64,000 nucleotides of DNA. It comes from Streptomyces mirabilis. Its GTDB lineage: Bacteria; Actinomycetota; Actinomycetes; Streptomycetales; Streptomycetaceae. A model generated the notes under the pieces. That model was not told the DNA's origin. It made no database searches and was given only the letters and a program-made list of their open reading frames with translations. Location: contig NZ_JBCJKP010000001.1 in assembly GCF_039503195.1 (NCBI RefSeq), positions 9,238,001 through 9,302,000 on the forward strand, written 5' to 3'. Below, in pieces: positions 19,544 through 29,887 of the stretch. Every line of letters starts with the position of its first letter. Position 1 is the stretch's first letter. A program made the translations under genes and the position numbers.

Positions 19544-20352
19544 TGAGCGTCTGGCTGCCCAGCGCGCCCTGCACCCCCAGGGCGTGCGTCGAGGCGACGG
19601 GGTCCGCCACGGCCGTACCGCGTGCCGTGCTGCGGCTCGCGGCGGTCCTGGTCGTGGTCGCCACCGGGGTCGTGCTGTTGCCGCTCGGCGGGCGGATCCC
19701 CGCCGAGCCGGTACGGCGCTGGTGCCGGGCGATCGTGCGGGCCGCGGGCGTCCGCGTCCGGATCACCGGCCCCGCCGTCCCCACCGGTGGGCTGCTGATC
19801 GTCGCCAACCACATCTCGTGGCTGGACATCCCGCTCCTCGCCGCCGTCCGGCCGGCCAGGATGCTCGCCAAGTCCGAGATCCGGCAGTGGCCGGTGGCGG
19901 GACCGCTGGCCGCGCGCGGCGGCGTCCTGTTCATCGAACGCGACCGGCTGCGCGCGCTGCCGGACACGGTGGCGCGGATCGCCGGGCTGCTGCGCGACGG
20001 GGTGGCCGTCGTGGCCTTCCCGGAGGGCAGCACCTGGTGCGGCAGGGCGCAGGGCCACTTCCGGCGGGCCGTCTTCCAGGCCGCGCTCGACGCGGGGGTG
20101 CCGGTCCAGCCGGTGCACATCCACTACCGGCTCGCCGGGGGAGTGGCGAGCACCGCGCCCGCCTTCGTCGGGAACGACTCGCTGCTCGCCTCCCTGTGGC
20201 GGGTGGCCTCGGCCCGCGGGCTGGTGGCGGAGGTCGAGGTACGGCCCACGCTCGCCCCGGGCAGCCACCCGGATCGACGGGCGCTGGCCCGCGCGGCGCA
20301 AGGGGGGTTGCATTCCCAGGGCGCACGCGCGTCGGCCCTCGCCCATCGCTGA
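19543..20352 (+). CDS. 1-acyl-glycerol-3-phosphate-type acyltransferase (OlsA/PlsC-like)
   Basis: The product has 269 residues with an N-terminal membrane helix (about 25-50). A PlsC acyltransferase domain shows the block I motif NHISWLD (HX4D), FIERDR and the block III motif FPEGSTW. OlsA enzymes acylate lyso-ornithine lipid; PlsC enzymes acylate lysophosphatidate. The ATG overlaps the stop of the preceding OlsB-like gene (TGATG at 19541-19545), favouring the ornithine-lipid role. The C-terminal 30 residues are basic and poorly conserved. Confidence 0.8.
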   Translation: MSVWLPSAPCTPRACVEATGSATAVPRAVLRLAAVLVVVATGVVLLPLGGRIPAEPVRRWCRAIVRAAGVRVRITGPAVPTGGLLIVANHISWLDIPLLAAVRPARMLAKSEIRQWPVAGPLAARGGVLFIERDRLRALPDTVARIAGLLRDGVAVVAFPEGSTWCGRAQGHFRRAVFQAALDAGVPVQPVHIHYRLAGGVASTAPAFVGNDSLLASLWRVASARGLVAEVEVRPTLAPGSHPDRRALARAAQGGLHSQGARASALAHR

Positions 20353-20407
20353 CGTATCAGGACGAGGCGACCCGAAGGGACAGGGGCCGGTGGCCGGCGG
20401 TAGGGGG

Positions 20408-22756
20408 CTATCGGCCCCGAGCGAGCGCCCGGGTGAGGTACGGAGCCGTCGTGCTGCCCTCCGCCCGCGCCACCTCGGCCGGGGGACCCGCCGCCACGAT
20501 CCGGCCGCCCGCGTCCCCGCCGCCGGGACCCAGGTCGATCACCCAGTCCGCGCCCGCGACCACCGCCATGTCGTGCTCGACGACCACGACGGTGTGTCCC
20601 GCGTCGACCAGGCCGTGCAACTGGCGCATCAGCACCTCGACATCGGCGGGGTGCAGCCCGGTCGTCGGCTCGTCGAGGACGTAGAGGGTGTGCCCCCGGC
20701 GGACCCGCTGCAACTCGCCTGCCAATTTGATGCGTTGGGCCTCGCCGCCGGACAACTCCGTGGCGGGCTGGCCGAGTCGTAGATAGCCAAGACCCACGTC
20801 GAGGAGCGTGGCGAGGCTGCGGGCGACGGGCGCGGTGTCGGCGAAGAACTCCGCCGCGGCCTCCACCGTCATGTCCAGGACCTGCGCGATGTTCCTTCCG
20901 CGGTACGTCACCTCGAGCGTCTCGGGGTTGTAGCGTGCCCCGTCGCAGTCCGGACAGGGAGCGTAGGTGCTCGGCAGGAACAGCAGCTCCACGCTCACGA
21001 ACCCCTCGCCCTGGCAGGTCTCGCAGCGCCCGCCCGCGACGTTGAAGGAGAAGCGCCCCACCCCGTAGCCGCGCCTTCGCGCCTCCTCCGCCCCGGCGAA
21101 GACCTTGCGCACCACGTCGAAGAGGCCCGTGTAGGTGGCGAGATTCGAGCGCGGGGTACGGCCGATGGGCCTCTGGTCCACGGAGACGAGCCGTCCCACC
21201 CCCTCCAGCTCCTCGGTCACCTCGCCGATGAGGGTGGACTTGCCCGAGCCGGAGACACCCGTGACGGCGGTGAGCACACGGAGCGGGAACGCGGCGCTCA
21301 CCCCGCGCAGGTTGTGGCGGCTCACCGGCCCCACCTTCAACTGCCCTCGCGGAGAACGGACTTCGCGTTCCGGCGCGGGGGAGCGGTCGAAGAGGAAGCG
21401 GGCCGTGGCCGACTCCGCCACTCCGGCCAGCTCCGCCACCGGACCGCTGTGCAGCACCCGCCCGCCGTGCTCACCCGCCCGCGGACCGACGTCGACGAGC
21501 CAGTCGGCGCCCCGCACGACATCCAGATGGTGCTCGACCACGAACACCGAGTTGCCCGCCGCCTTCAGTCGGTCCAGGACCGTGAGCAGGGCCTCCGTGT
21601 CCGCCGGGTGCAGGCCCGCGGACGGTTCGTCGAGGACGTACACGACACCGAACAGACCGGAGCGCAACTGCGTGGCCAGCCGCAGTCGTTGCAGCTCGCC
21701 CGCGGAGAGCGTCGGGGTGGCCCGGTCGAGGCTGAGGTAACCGAGGCCGAGTTCCACGACGGGGGCGATCCGTGCCCTCAGGTCGTCGGTGAGGACGCGG
21801 GCCGCCTCTCCCCGGGGCTCCAGGGTCCCGGCCAGCTCGGACAGCGGCAGCGCGGCCAGTTCGGCGATCGTGCGGCCCGCGAAGGTCACCGCCAGCGCCT
21901 CGGGACGCAGCCGGCTGCCGCCGCACACCGGGCACGGGGCGCTGGTCAGGAACCGCTCGGCCCTGGCCCGCAGCGTCGGGCTCTTGGAATCGGAGAAGGT
22001 CTTCATGACATAGCGCCGGGCGCTCATGTACGTGCCCTGGTAGGGGCGTTGGATCCGGTCCGCGTCCCGCACCGGATGCACGGTGACGACCGGCTGCTTG
22101 TCCGTGAACAGGATCCACTCCCGCTGCTCGGCCGGCAGCTCGCGCCACGGCCGGTCCACGTCGTACCCCAGCGCGTCGAGGACGTCGCGCAGGTTCTTGC
22201 CCTGCCAGGCGCCGGGCCACGCGGCGATCGCGCCCGCGCGGATCGACAGCGACGGGTCCGGGACCAGCGACTTCTCGGTCGTACGGTGGACCTGGCCGAG
22301 ACCGTGACACTCCGGGCAGGCCCCGGCGGCCGTGTTCGGCGAGAAGGCGTCCGAGTCGAGGCGTTCGGCGCCCTGCGGATAGTCGCCCGCGCGTGAGAAC
22401 AGCATCCGCAGGGAGTTGGAGAGGTTGGTGACCGTGCCCACGGACGAGCGCGAAGTGGGCGCCGAGCGGCGCTGCTGGAGCGAGACCGCGGGCGGCAGCC
22501 CGGTGATGTCCCCGACCTTCGGCGCCCCGACCTGGTGGATCAGCCGTCGCGCGTACGGCGCCACCGACTCGAAGTAGCGGCGCTGGGCCTCCGCGTAGAT
22601 CGTGCCGAACGCCAGCGAGGACTTGCCCGAGCCCGAGACCCCGGTGAAGACCACGAGGACATCGCGCGGGATGTCGACGTCCACACCCTGGAGATTGTGC
22701 TCGCGGGCGCCCCGCACACGGACGTACCCGTCGTGGCGGCGGTGCGGGTCGGACAT
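20408..22756 (-). CDS. UvrA-like ABC ATPase, class II (UvrA2)
   Basis: The product has 782 residues, shorter than canonical UvrA (about 950). It contains two ABC ATPase halves: Walker A GVSGSGKSSLAF and signature LSAGELQRLRL in the first, Walker A GVSGSGKSTLIGEV and signature LSGGEAQRIKLAGEL in the second. Cys pairs of a zinc finger occur in CETCQGEGF and CPDCDG. The length suggests that part of the UvrB-interaction region is missing, as in UvrA2/drug-resistance paralogues that protect against DNA-binding drugs. The ATG at 22756 begins MSDPHRRHD and is preferred over one at 22795. It lies 43 bases downstream of the LLM oxidoreductase gene and may be co-transcribed. Confidence 0.88.
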   Translation of the reverse strand: MSDPHRRHDGYVRVRGAREHNLQGVDVDIPRDVLVVFTGVSGSGKSSLAFGTIYAEAQRRYFESVAPYARRLIHQVGAPKVGDITGLPPAVSLQQRRSAPTSRSSVGTVTNLSNSLRMLFSRAGDYPQGAERLDSDAFSPNTAAGACPECHGLGQVHRTTEKSLVPDPSLSIRAGAIAAWPGAWQGKNLRDVLDALGYDVDRPWRELPAEQREWILFTDKQPVVTVHPVRDADRIQRPYQGTYMSARRYVMKTFSDSKSPTLRARAERFLTSAPCPVCGGSRLRPEALAVTFAGRTIAELAALPLSELAGTLEPRGEAARVLTDDLRARIAPVVELGLGYLSLDRATPTLSAGELQRLRLATQLRSGLFGVVYVLDEPSAGLHPADTEALLTVLDRLKAAGNSVFVVEHHLDVVRGADWLVDVGPRAGEHGGRVLHSGPVAELAGVAESATARFLFDRSPAPEREVRSPRGQLKVGPVSRHNLRGVSAAFPLRVLTAVTGVSGSGKSTLIGEVTEELEGVGRLVSVDQRPIGRTPRSNLATYTGLFDVVRKVFAGAEEARRRGYGVGRFSFNVAGGRCETCQGEGFVSVELLFLPSTYAPCPDCDGARYNPETLEVTYRGRNIAQVLDMTVEAAAEFFADTAPVARSLATLLDVGLGYLRLGQPATELSGGEAQRIKLAGELQRVRRGHTLYVLDEPTTGLHPADVEVLMRQLHGLVDAGHTVVVVEHDMAVVAGADWVIDLGPGGGDAGGRIVAAGPPAEVARAEGSTTAPYLTRALARGR

Positions 22757-22799
22757 CGACGGGACTCCTGGCGGGGGGCTCGGGGCAAACCCCACGATT

Positions 22800-23789
22800 C
22801 TAGGGCCTGGTCAGTCCCGCGACCCGGCCGAGCCTCCGGAAGGAGTCCAGCAGGGCCCCGCGGTCGTACGTACTGGTCGTGACCAGCACCTCCTGCGCGC
22901 CGGTCTCCTCGATCACCCTCTCCAGCTCGTGCTCGACCTGCTTCTCGGTGCCCGCGATCTGCCCCGCGAGCGCCGACTCGTAGAAGTGCCGCTCCTTGCC
23001 GTTCATCGGGAGATCCTCGACCCGCTCGGCGGGCGGCAGCGGCGGGAAGGTACCGTGCGTGCGGGCGTACGCCATCGACCAGGCCTCGGGGCGGAGCAGC
23101 CGCATCGCCTCGTCCGGGGTCTCGGCGACCGCGACGGCGCCGGAGACGACGACGTACGGCTCCGCCGCCCACACCGAGGGACGGAACGTCGCGCGGTAGT
23201 GGTCGATCCCGCGTCGCATCTTCTCCCGGTTCCTGATGTCCCCGATGACCAGGGGCAGACCCGCGCGCGCCGCGATCGTGGCGCCCTCGTTCAGGGCGAG
23301 TACGAAGGGCGGCACGGTCAGCCCCTCCGAGGGGCGCGCGTGCACCCCCGCCGGCGACGGGCCCCGGAACCAGCCGAGCAGCTCGTCGAGCTGCCCCGCG
23401 AAGTCGTCGGCGACGTCCTTGTCCCGCCCCAGCGCCCTGCGCACCCCGTCCGTGAAGCCGACCGAACGCCCGAGCCCCATGTCGATCCGCCCGGGGAACA
23501 GGGACTCCAGTACACCGAACTGCTCGGCCACGACCAGGGGCTGGTGGTTGGGCAGCATCACCCCGCCGGTACCGACCCGGATCGTCCGGGTGGCGGCGGC
23601 GACCGCGGCGGCCAGCACGGTGGGCGCGGACCCGGCGACCCCGGGCACGCCATGGTGCTCCGAGACCCAGATCCGGTGGTACCCGAGCCCTTCCAGCTCC
23701 TGGGCCAGACGCACGGTGTCCCGCAGGGCCTCGGCGGCGTCGTGCCCCTCACGGGTGCGCGAGCGGTCAAGGACGGAGAAACGCGTCAC
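22800..23789 (-). CDS. LLM class flavin-dependent oxidoreductase (MsnO8-type)
   Basis: The product has 329 residues and is a luciferase-like TIM-barrel monooxygenase. ELEGLGYHRIWVSEHHG is the typical N-terminal segment; IRVGTGGVMLPNHQPL, FPGRIDMGLGRS and a central SEGL insertion follow. It probably uses FMNH2 or F420; the substrate is unknown. It sits 34 bases after the mannosyltransferase gene and 43 bases before the uvrA-like gene on the same strand. Confidence 0.87.
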   Translation of the reverse strand: MTRFSVLDRSRTREGHDAAEALRDTVRLAQELEGLGYHRIWVSEHHGVPGVAGSAPTVLAAAVAAATRTIRVGTGGVMLPNHQPLVVAEQFGVLESLFPGRIDMGLGRSVGFTDGVRRALGRDKDVADDFAGQLDELLGWFRGPSPAGVHARPSEGLTVPPFVLALNEGATIAARAGLPLVIGDIRNREKMRRGIDHYRATFRPSVWAAEPYVVVSGAVAVAETPDEAMRLLRPEAWSMAYARTHGTFPPLPPAERVEDLPMNGKERHFYESALAGQIAGTEKQVEHELERVIEETGAQEVLVTTSTYDRGALLDSFRRLGRVAGLTRP

Positions 23790-23823
23790 GCTTCGGATGA
23801 TACGGACCTCGCCCCACCTGCGG

Positions 23824-25041
23824 TCACAGGGCCTGGTGGGAAACGGTCAGCAGATAGGTGCCGTAGAAGAGGGAGAAACCGGCCAGGCCGATGAGCAGGA
23901 CGACGACCGTGCGCCGCTGGGCGTGGGCCAGGGAGAGGGCGAACGGCAGCAGCAGGGGGAAGGCGGGCAGCAGCAGTCGGGGTCTGCTCGTGAAGAAGTG
24001 GGCGTCGCCGAGGGCGATGACGAGGAGAAGCCCCGAGTACACGAGCAGCGGCAGCGGCTGTCGGTCCAGGACGCCGAGGACGAACAGCAGGACGCAGCCG
24101 AGGACGATTCCGGCGGAGAGGTAGACGACCAGGGTTTCGTGCCCGACGATCAGGTGCTTGAACATGTGCGCGGTGTAGTGACCGAAGTCGAACCGTGAGC
24201 CCCACAGACGCTGCACCCGGAAGTATCCGGTCAGGTCGTGTGTGCGCAGCCCCACCCAGGCGACGTACCCGAGCCACCCGACGGGCGCCAGGAGCATGGC
24301 CACCCAGGCGCGCGGGGCGGTGGTGGGTCTCCCTTCGCGGCGGCGCTGCCAGAGGTGGGCGGCGGCGGCCGTGATGACGGCGGCGGCCACGGTGAAACCG
24401 TTGGGGCGGCACAGCCCGGCCAGCGCGGCCAGCGTCCCGGCGGTCAGCCAGCGGTGGGTCAGCGCCGCGTAGAGCGCCCAGGCGGCGAAGGCCGTCATGA
24501 GGGACTCGGTGTACGCCATGGTCAGCACGACGGCATGCGGCAGCAGCGCCCACAGTGCCGCGAGCGCCAGCCCGACCCGCCGTCCGTGCAGCAGCTCGCC
24601 GACCGCGTACACGCCCCAGGCGGCGACGGCGGCGGCGATCCAGGAGATGACGAGCGCCGCGTTGACCGGGCCGATCGGCAGGACCGTGTTCAGGCCGTGG
24701 ATCAGTCCGGGGAAGAGCGGGAAGAACGCCAGGTCGTTGTAGACGACCCCGTGGCCGGACTTGGCGGCGACGACCGTGCCGTAGCCGTACCGGGCGATGT
24801 GCCAGTACCAGCCGCCGTCCCATTCCAGGCCGAGCACGTTGCGCGGGTGCCGGCCCAGGTGCAGCGACCAGGCGGTCACCATGAGCACGCCCGCCAGTCG
24901 CGCGGCGGCGAACAGCCACAGCGCCGGCAGCGCCCGCTTCAGCTCGCCCCGCCATCGCCATACCCCGGCCGAGACGGCAGGCGTCGCGGGCACGAACCGC
25001 CGCGTGGGTCTGCCGCTCACCGTCTGGGGGCCGTCTTCCAT
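23824..25041 (-). CDS. Integral membrane mannosyltransferase (PIG-V-like, GT-C fold)
   Basis: The product has 405 residues with about nine hydrophobic segments. The periplasmic loop after the first helix contains LEWDGGWYWHIARYGY, in which the DGxxY/W pattern resembles PIG-V and other GT-C glycosyltransferases, and AFFPLFPGLI follows. Such enzymes take a polyprenyl-phosphate mannose and glycosylate a lipid or protein at the outer face of the membrane. The target is not known. The start at 25041 gives a short cytoplasmic tail before the first helix. Confidence 0.82.
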   Translation of the reverse strand: MEDGPQTVSGRPTRRFVPATPAVSAGVWRWRGELKRALPALWLFAAARLAGVLMVTAWSLHLGRHPRNVLGLEWDGGWYWHIARYGYGTVVAAKSGHGVVYNDLAFFPLFPGLIHGLNTVLPIGPVNAALVISWIAAAVAAWGVYAVGELLHGRRVGLALAALWALLPHAVVLTMAYTESLMTAFAAWALYAALTHRWLTAGTLAALAGLCRPNGFTVAAAVITAAAAHLWQRRREGRPTTAPRAWVAMLLAPVGWLGYVAWVGLRTHDLTGYFRVQRLWGSRFDFGHYTAHMFKHLIVGHETLVVYLSAGIVLGCVLLFVLGVLDRQPLPLLVYSGLLLVIALGDAHFFTSRPRLLLPAFPLLLPFALSLAHAQRRTVVVLLIGLAGFSLFYGTYLLTVSHQAL

Positions 25042-25202
25042 GCCGACCTCCTCGTCGCCCTGCTAGAGGGAATGGCCGGGGACGGGGTTCCACCGGTGGG
25101 AAGGTCCTGACTTCATGGGACACGACCTTCCGGGGCGGCGCATTCCGGGCCGGGACGGAAGGGTGACGAGGTCGCCGGGTTCGAACCGCTCGAACGGCTC
25201 GC

Positions 25203-26105
25203 TCAGTCGTTGAAGTAGTGGCCTGCTTCGAGATCGGGGACGAGTGCGGGGTGCCCGGGACGCCATCCGAGCAGGTTCCGGGTCAAGGTGCTCGAGGTCG
25301 GGTTGTCGAGGGACACGGCGGCGCCGAGAAAGCCGAAGTGCCCGCTCGCCTCCTCGGTGGTGATCCCGGCGACCGGCAGCTTCAGCCGGCGGCCGATGAG
25401 CTCGGCGATGTCACGCAACGGCACGCCCTCTTCGGCGGCCCCGTGCAGGATCGAGCCGGCCGGGGCGGCTTCCACCGCCAGCCTGAACAGGTGCGCCGCA
25501 TCGAGCCGGTGCACGGCGGGCCAGCGGTTCGATCCGTCGCCGACGAAGGCCGACACGCCGGTCTGGCGGGCGATGTCGATCAAGCTCGGGACGAAGCCCT
25601 TGTCGCCCTCGCCGTGCACGGTCGGTGAAAGCCGGACGACCGAGGCGCGCACCCCGCGCGCGGCCAGCGCCATGGCCGCGCTCTCCGATGCGATCCGGGG
25701 TGCCTCCGACCCGGGAGCGGGCCCGATCTCCTCGGTCCCGAGGCGACCCGGCGCCATCATGGTGAGCATCAAGGTCCCCGAGGTCACCACGAGGGGCCTG
25801 CCGGTTCCTTCGAGCGCCGCTCCGAGAGCCTCGACGGCACGCAGGTCCAGCTTGCCGTTGGCGACGTAGTCCGAGAAGTCGTGGTTGAAGGCCAGATGGA
25901 TGACGCCGTCCGCCGCTGCGGCGCCCTCGTGCAGGCGGTCCGGCTCGTCGAGGGAGCCGCGGTGCGCCTCGGCGCCGACCGCCGTGAGCGCCGCGGCGGC
26001 GGTGTCCGAGCGGGCGAGGCCGAGGACCTGATGCCCCGCTTCGAGGAGTTCACGGACGACGGCGGAACCGATGAATCCGGTCGCGCCGGTGACGAATACG
26101 CGCAT
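25203..26105 (-). CDS. NAD-dependent epimerase/dehydratase-type SDR
   Basis: The product has 300 residues and is an extended SDR. It has GATGFIGSAVV for nucleotide binding at the N-terminus, VIHLAFNHD, VVTSGTLML and a central variable part, fitting the SDR_a5/NmrA-adjacent subgroup used for oxidoreductases of unknown substrate. The canonical YxxxK is not obvious (SESAAMALAARG occupies the region), so catalysis is uncertain. The ATG at 26105 is preferred because the fold begins at MRVFVTGATG; the frame is open to 26258. It diverges from the aldo/keto reductase gene at 26448. Confidence 0.85.
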   Translation of the reverse strand: MRVFVTGATGFIGSAVVRELLEAGHQVLGLARSDTAAAALTAVGAEAHRGSLDEPDRLHEGAAAADGVIHLAFNHDFSDYVANGKLDLRAVEALGAALEGTGRPLVVTSGTLMLTMMAPGRLGTEEIGPAPGSEAPRIASESAAMALAARGVRASVVRLSPTVHGEGDKGFVPSLIDIARQTGVSAFVGDGSNRWPAVHRLDAAHLFRLAVEAAPAGSILHGAAEEGVPLRDIAELIGRRLKLPVAGITTEEASGHFGFLGAAVSLDNPTSSTLTRNLLGWRPGHPALVPDLEAGHYFND

Positions 26106-26447
26106 GGTGCATTCCTTCGACAGGACGAGCAGGGTCCGCCCCGGTGCGGCACCGGAGCGGTGATTCCACCCTGCGCGCGGGAGGTGCTCCGGGTCCAAGG
26201 CCTGTTTCGCATCCGACGATACGTCTGAGGCATCACCACAGCTCAGACCGTTGCACACACCCCTGCCGCCACGCAGTCCACCCGCGCCCGCCGGCCGTCG
26301 TACGAACTCCTCGCCGGCAAGTACTGCGCCGCGCCCCCGCGACTAAGCGAACGGCGATCGGGAATGGCTTTCCCGGAGCTCTTCTCGGCGGCTCGCCGTG
26401 GCCGGGTCGGCGGGAGCCCTTCCACCCCACGGAAAGCAGGAGTGAGC
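26106..26447. other. Divergent intergenic region, SDR / aldo-keto reductase
   Basis: In 342 bases I find no gene and no strong operator. Short in-frame ATG and GTG codons read into both flanking frames but lack ribosome sites. AGGAG at 26438-26442 serves the aldo/keto reductase. Confidence 0.4.
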
Positions 26448-27416
<969 letters not shown>

Positions 27417-27421
27417 CGCGC

Positions 27422-27449
27422 GGCGCCCACCGAACCCGTGGTGAGCGCC
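27422..27449. terminator. Weak hairpin between convergent genes
   Basis: GGCGCCCACC (27422-27431) can pair with GGTGAGCGCC (27440-27449) with one mismatch across an 8-base loop, just after the aldo/keto reductase stop. Confidence 0.4.
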
Positions 27450-27527
27450 CGCACGCCCGGCACGTCCGAGCCGAAGAGGGCCTCCGACTCGGCTTCCGCG
27501 TCCGCCGGTGGCGGGCGGGGAGCGCGG

Positions 27528-29384
27528 TCAGCCGAGGCGTCCAGGGAGGACGCCCGCGCAGTCGTCCTCGGCCGCGTAGGCGGCCAGCCACGCCAGCGGC
27601 GCGTTCCAGTTGATGGCCACCTCGTTCGTCGAGTACGAGCCGATGTCGTCGATGTAGCAGGCCTGGGGCGCGCAGCCGGGCAGGTGCTCCTGTGCGACCG
27701 GGTCCTGCAGCCCGCTGTTGGGACCGCCCGCGAGGGAGCCCGCCGGCGGGTGCGGCAGCGAGGGGTCGTACTGGTGCGCCCAGAAGCGGTGGTGCTGGTT
27801 GTCGGAGTACCGCTCCCCGTATCCGGTCACGTACGACCGGCCCAGGGCGTTGCGGCCCAGCAGGTAGTCCATCGACTCCAGCACTCCGGCGCGGTAGCGC
27901 GGGTCCCCGGTCAGTTCCTGGGCGGTGGCCATGACGATCGCGTTGTCGGTGACCGCGCTGTTGGAGCCCCAGACGTACCCGGTGGCGGGGATCGGGACGG
28001 CGTATCCCTGCCCGGCCATGGTGGACAGATAGCCGTCCGCCGCGACGGTCACCGAGGCGCGCACCCGCCGGAGGTCGGCCGCGGGCAGCCCGGTGCGTAC
28101 GGTCGCCAGCGTCAACCTGCCCAGCGCGGCGGTGTCGGCCCAGCTGAAGCCGCCGGACGTGAAGGCGTTCGCGGCGGTGTGCCAGGGCGAGGAGGTCACC
28201 GCGTCCCGGTAGGCGCGCTCGCCGGTCGTGGCGTACAACTCGGCGGCTGCCCAGTAGAACTCGTCGGTGACCCGGGTGTCGCCGTAGGCCCCGCCGCCGG
28301 TGCTGTCCGAATCCGGCGCGTACATCGCAGGGTTGGCCCGCGCCGCCGTCCAGGCCTTGCGGGCGGCGGTCAGGCAACGGTTCGCGAACGCCGTGTCGTA
28401 GGGCCGGAAGACACGGGCGCACTGGGCCGCCGTCGCCGCCAGGTTGAGGGTGGCGGCGGTGGACGGCGGGTGGAGCTCACGGGGCTGGGCGTCCTGCTCG
28501 GGCCGGGTCGGCAGCCCGGTCCAGGCGGCGTCGTGGACTTTGTGGAACGCCATACCCGCGTACGGTCTGCCGTCCGGGACCTGCATCCGCATCAGGAAGT
28601 CGAGCTCCCAGCGCGCCTCGTCCAGGACGTCGGGCACGCCGTTGCCGCGCTCGGGAACGCGCAGCGTCGAGTCGCCGAGTGCGGACGCGGTGCCCGCTCT
28701 CTTCGCCCGTTCGAAGGAATTGACGAGCAGCCAGGTGGAAATGCCGCCGTTCACGACGTATTTGCCCTGGTCGCCCGCGTCGTACCAGCCGCCCCTGACA
28801 TCCTGCGTGTAGTCGCACACCCCGGACTGACAGGGCACGTTCGTGTCGCCCTGATTGGGTGCGACTCCCAGATGCCCGGCGGGCCGCGCATAGGCGGAAC
28901 CCACCAGGGAGGCTTCGATCGGAATACCGCTGCGCTGGTGATAGAAGAAGGCCAGCGCGTCGGAGCGCAGCCCGTCGTAGAGATCCGCGCGAATGTCGAA
29001 GGGATCGCTGACCGTTCCGTCGACCGTCAGGACGTAACCCGAACCGGTCCGTCCGTACGAGGAGAAGTCGGCGACCTGGGTCGGCTGCCCGGAGGCCGCG
29101 TCCGTGCCCCGGCCGACGGTCGACCCCGAGGCGACCACCCTGCCCGAGGCGGTGCGCAGTCGCCAGGTGAGCGGCCCCGTGGCGGAGGTGACCACGGTCG
29201 CGCGCTTGGGGCCGTCCGGCAGATAGCCGACTTGGTTGACCCGTACGGCGGTTGTCGCCGTGGCGGCGGTGGCAAGCCCCGTCGCGGAGGGGGCGGTCGC
29301 GAGGCCGCCGACGAGTAATGCCCCCGCCAGCAAGGCGGTCGTCAGGTGCCTTCGGCGGCGGCGGGGCAACGGGAAAGCGGACAT
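27528..29384 (-). CDS. Secreted glycoside hydrolase family 9 (endoglucanase)
   Basis: The product has 618 residues: an Arg-rich signal peptide ([14 protein letters not shown]), an N-terminal Ig-like CelD_N domain ([19 protein letters not shown], about 45-130), and a GH9 (alpha/alpha)6 barrel. Catalytic features are visible: [13 protein letters not shown], whose DAGD Asp residues act as base, and [13 protein letters not shown], whose Glu is the acid near the C-terminus. The enzyme should cut cellulose or related beta-glucans outside the cell. No carbohydrate-binding module is seen. A perfect CebR operator lies 63 bases upstream of the ATG at 29384, so cello-oligosaccharide induction is likely. 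Confidence 0.92.
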   Translation of the reverse strand: MSAFPLPRRRRRHLTTALLAGALLVGGLATAPSATGLATAATATTAVRVNQVGYLPDGPKRATVVTSATGPLTWRLRTASGRVVASGSTVGRGTDAASGQPTQVADFSSYGRTGSGYVLTVDGTVSDPFDIRADLYDGLRSDALAFFYHQRSGIPIEASLVGSAYARPAGHLGVAPNQGDTNVPCQSGVCDYTQDVRGGWYDAGDQGKYVVNGGISTWLLVNSFERAKRAGTASALGDSTLRVPERGNGVPDVLDEARWELDFLMRMQVPDGRPYAGMAFHKVHDAAWTGLPTRPEQDAQPRELHPPSTAATLNLAATAAQCARVFRPYDTAFANRCLTAARKAWTAARANPAMYAPDSDSTGGGAYGDTRVTDEFYWAAAELYATTGERAYRDAVTSSPWHTAANAFTSGGFSWADTAALGRLTLATVRTGLPAADLRRVRASVTVAADGYLSTMAGQGYAVPIPATGYVWGSNSAVTDNAIVMATAQELTGDPRYRAGVLESMDYLLGRNALGRSYVTGYGERYSDNQHHRFWAHQYDPSLPHPPAGSLAGGPNSGLQDPVAQEHLPGCAPQACYIDDIGSYSTNEVAINWNAPLAWLAAYAAEDDCAGVLPGRLG

Positions 29385-29446
29385 GAGCGGCTCCCAGCGG
29401 TGAGGTGAATCCTGTGCCGCGGCCACGCGAGGTGGACGACGGGAAA

Positions 29447-29460
29447 TGGGAGCGCTCCCA
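29447..29460. promoter_or_regulatory. CebR operator
   Basis: TGGGAGCGCTCCCA is the exact 14-bp palindrome bound by the cellobiose-responsive repressor CebR in Streptomyces. It lies upstream of the minus-strand GH9 gene. Confidence 0.92.
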
Positions 29461-29834
29461 ATGGGGAGCATTGCATGGGCATGCCAGGCCGTCAACGGGT
29501 CGGTGCGGGCCTTGCCGCTCTTCGGGAGCCTGGTCGGAGGCTTGCGTATGACCGCTCGCCGATGGCTGTAGGGGATTCCGAATTCCTTTTGTGGAGACCT
29601 CGGCTGACGTTTGGTCAAACCGTCCGCGCGTGACGGAAAAGGGAAGGTGACGAGATCTCTTGTTTCGGCTCGGCGCACTGTGCAAAGGTGTGCCTTGTTG
29701 GCGTGCAGACAATTCGCTTCCTTCTGTACGCGCACGGTGTGCCCGCGCGCCCCTCGCTTCAAAAGAGCTGTCGGAGGGGGCGATTGCGGTAACAACCCCC
29801 CATGGGTAGTCCCTCCGCTTCGGCGGGCGGGCTA

Positions 29835-29850
29835 CATACCCATTGGTATG
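29835..29850. promoter_or_regulatory. Palindromic operator-like dyad CATACC-N4-GGTATG
   Basis: CATACC (29835-29840) and GGTATG (29845-29850) are perfect arms flanking CATT, 37 bases before the GTG start at 29888. This spacing suits a repressor site over the promoter or leader. The regulator is unknown. Confidence 0.5.
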
Positions 29851-29887
29851 GACTAATTCCTGCGTTACCTTTGGGAGGAAAGCGGAC

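Larger units (their letters stand above)
29385..29887. other. Long divergent intergenic region, GH9 / sigma-ricin membrane protein
   Basis: These 503 bases contain no convincing gene. They hold the CebR box (29447-29460), AT-richer sequence around 29570-29720 that may carry promoters, and a dyad at 29835-29850. GGAGG at 29874-29878 serves the plus-strand gene. Confidence 0.5.

Noticed and set aside
20383..20418. GGGGCCG/CGGCCCC hairpin between OlsA-like and UvrA-like genes
   Set aside because: Arms are only 7 bp, the loop is 22 bases, and the right arm is inside the coding end, so I could not support it as a terminator.
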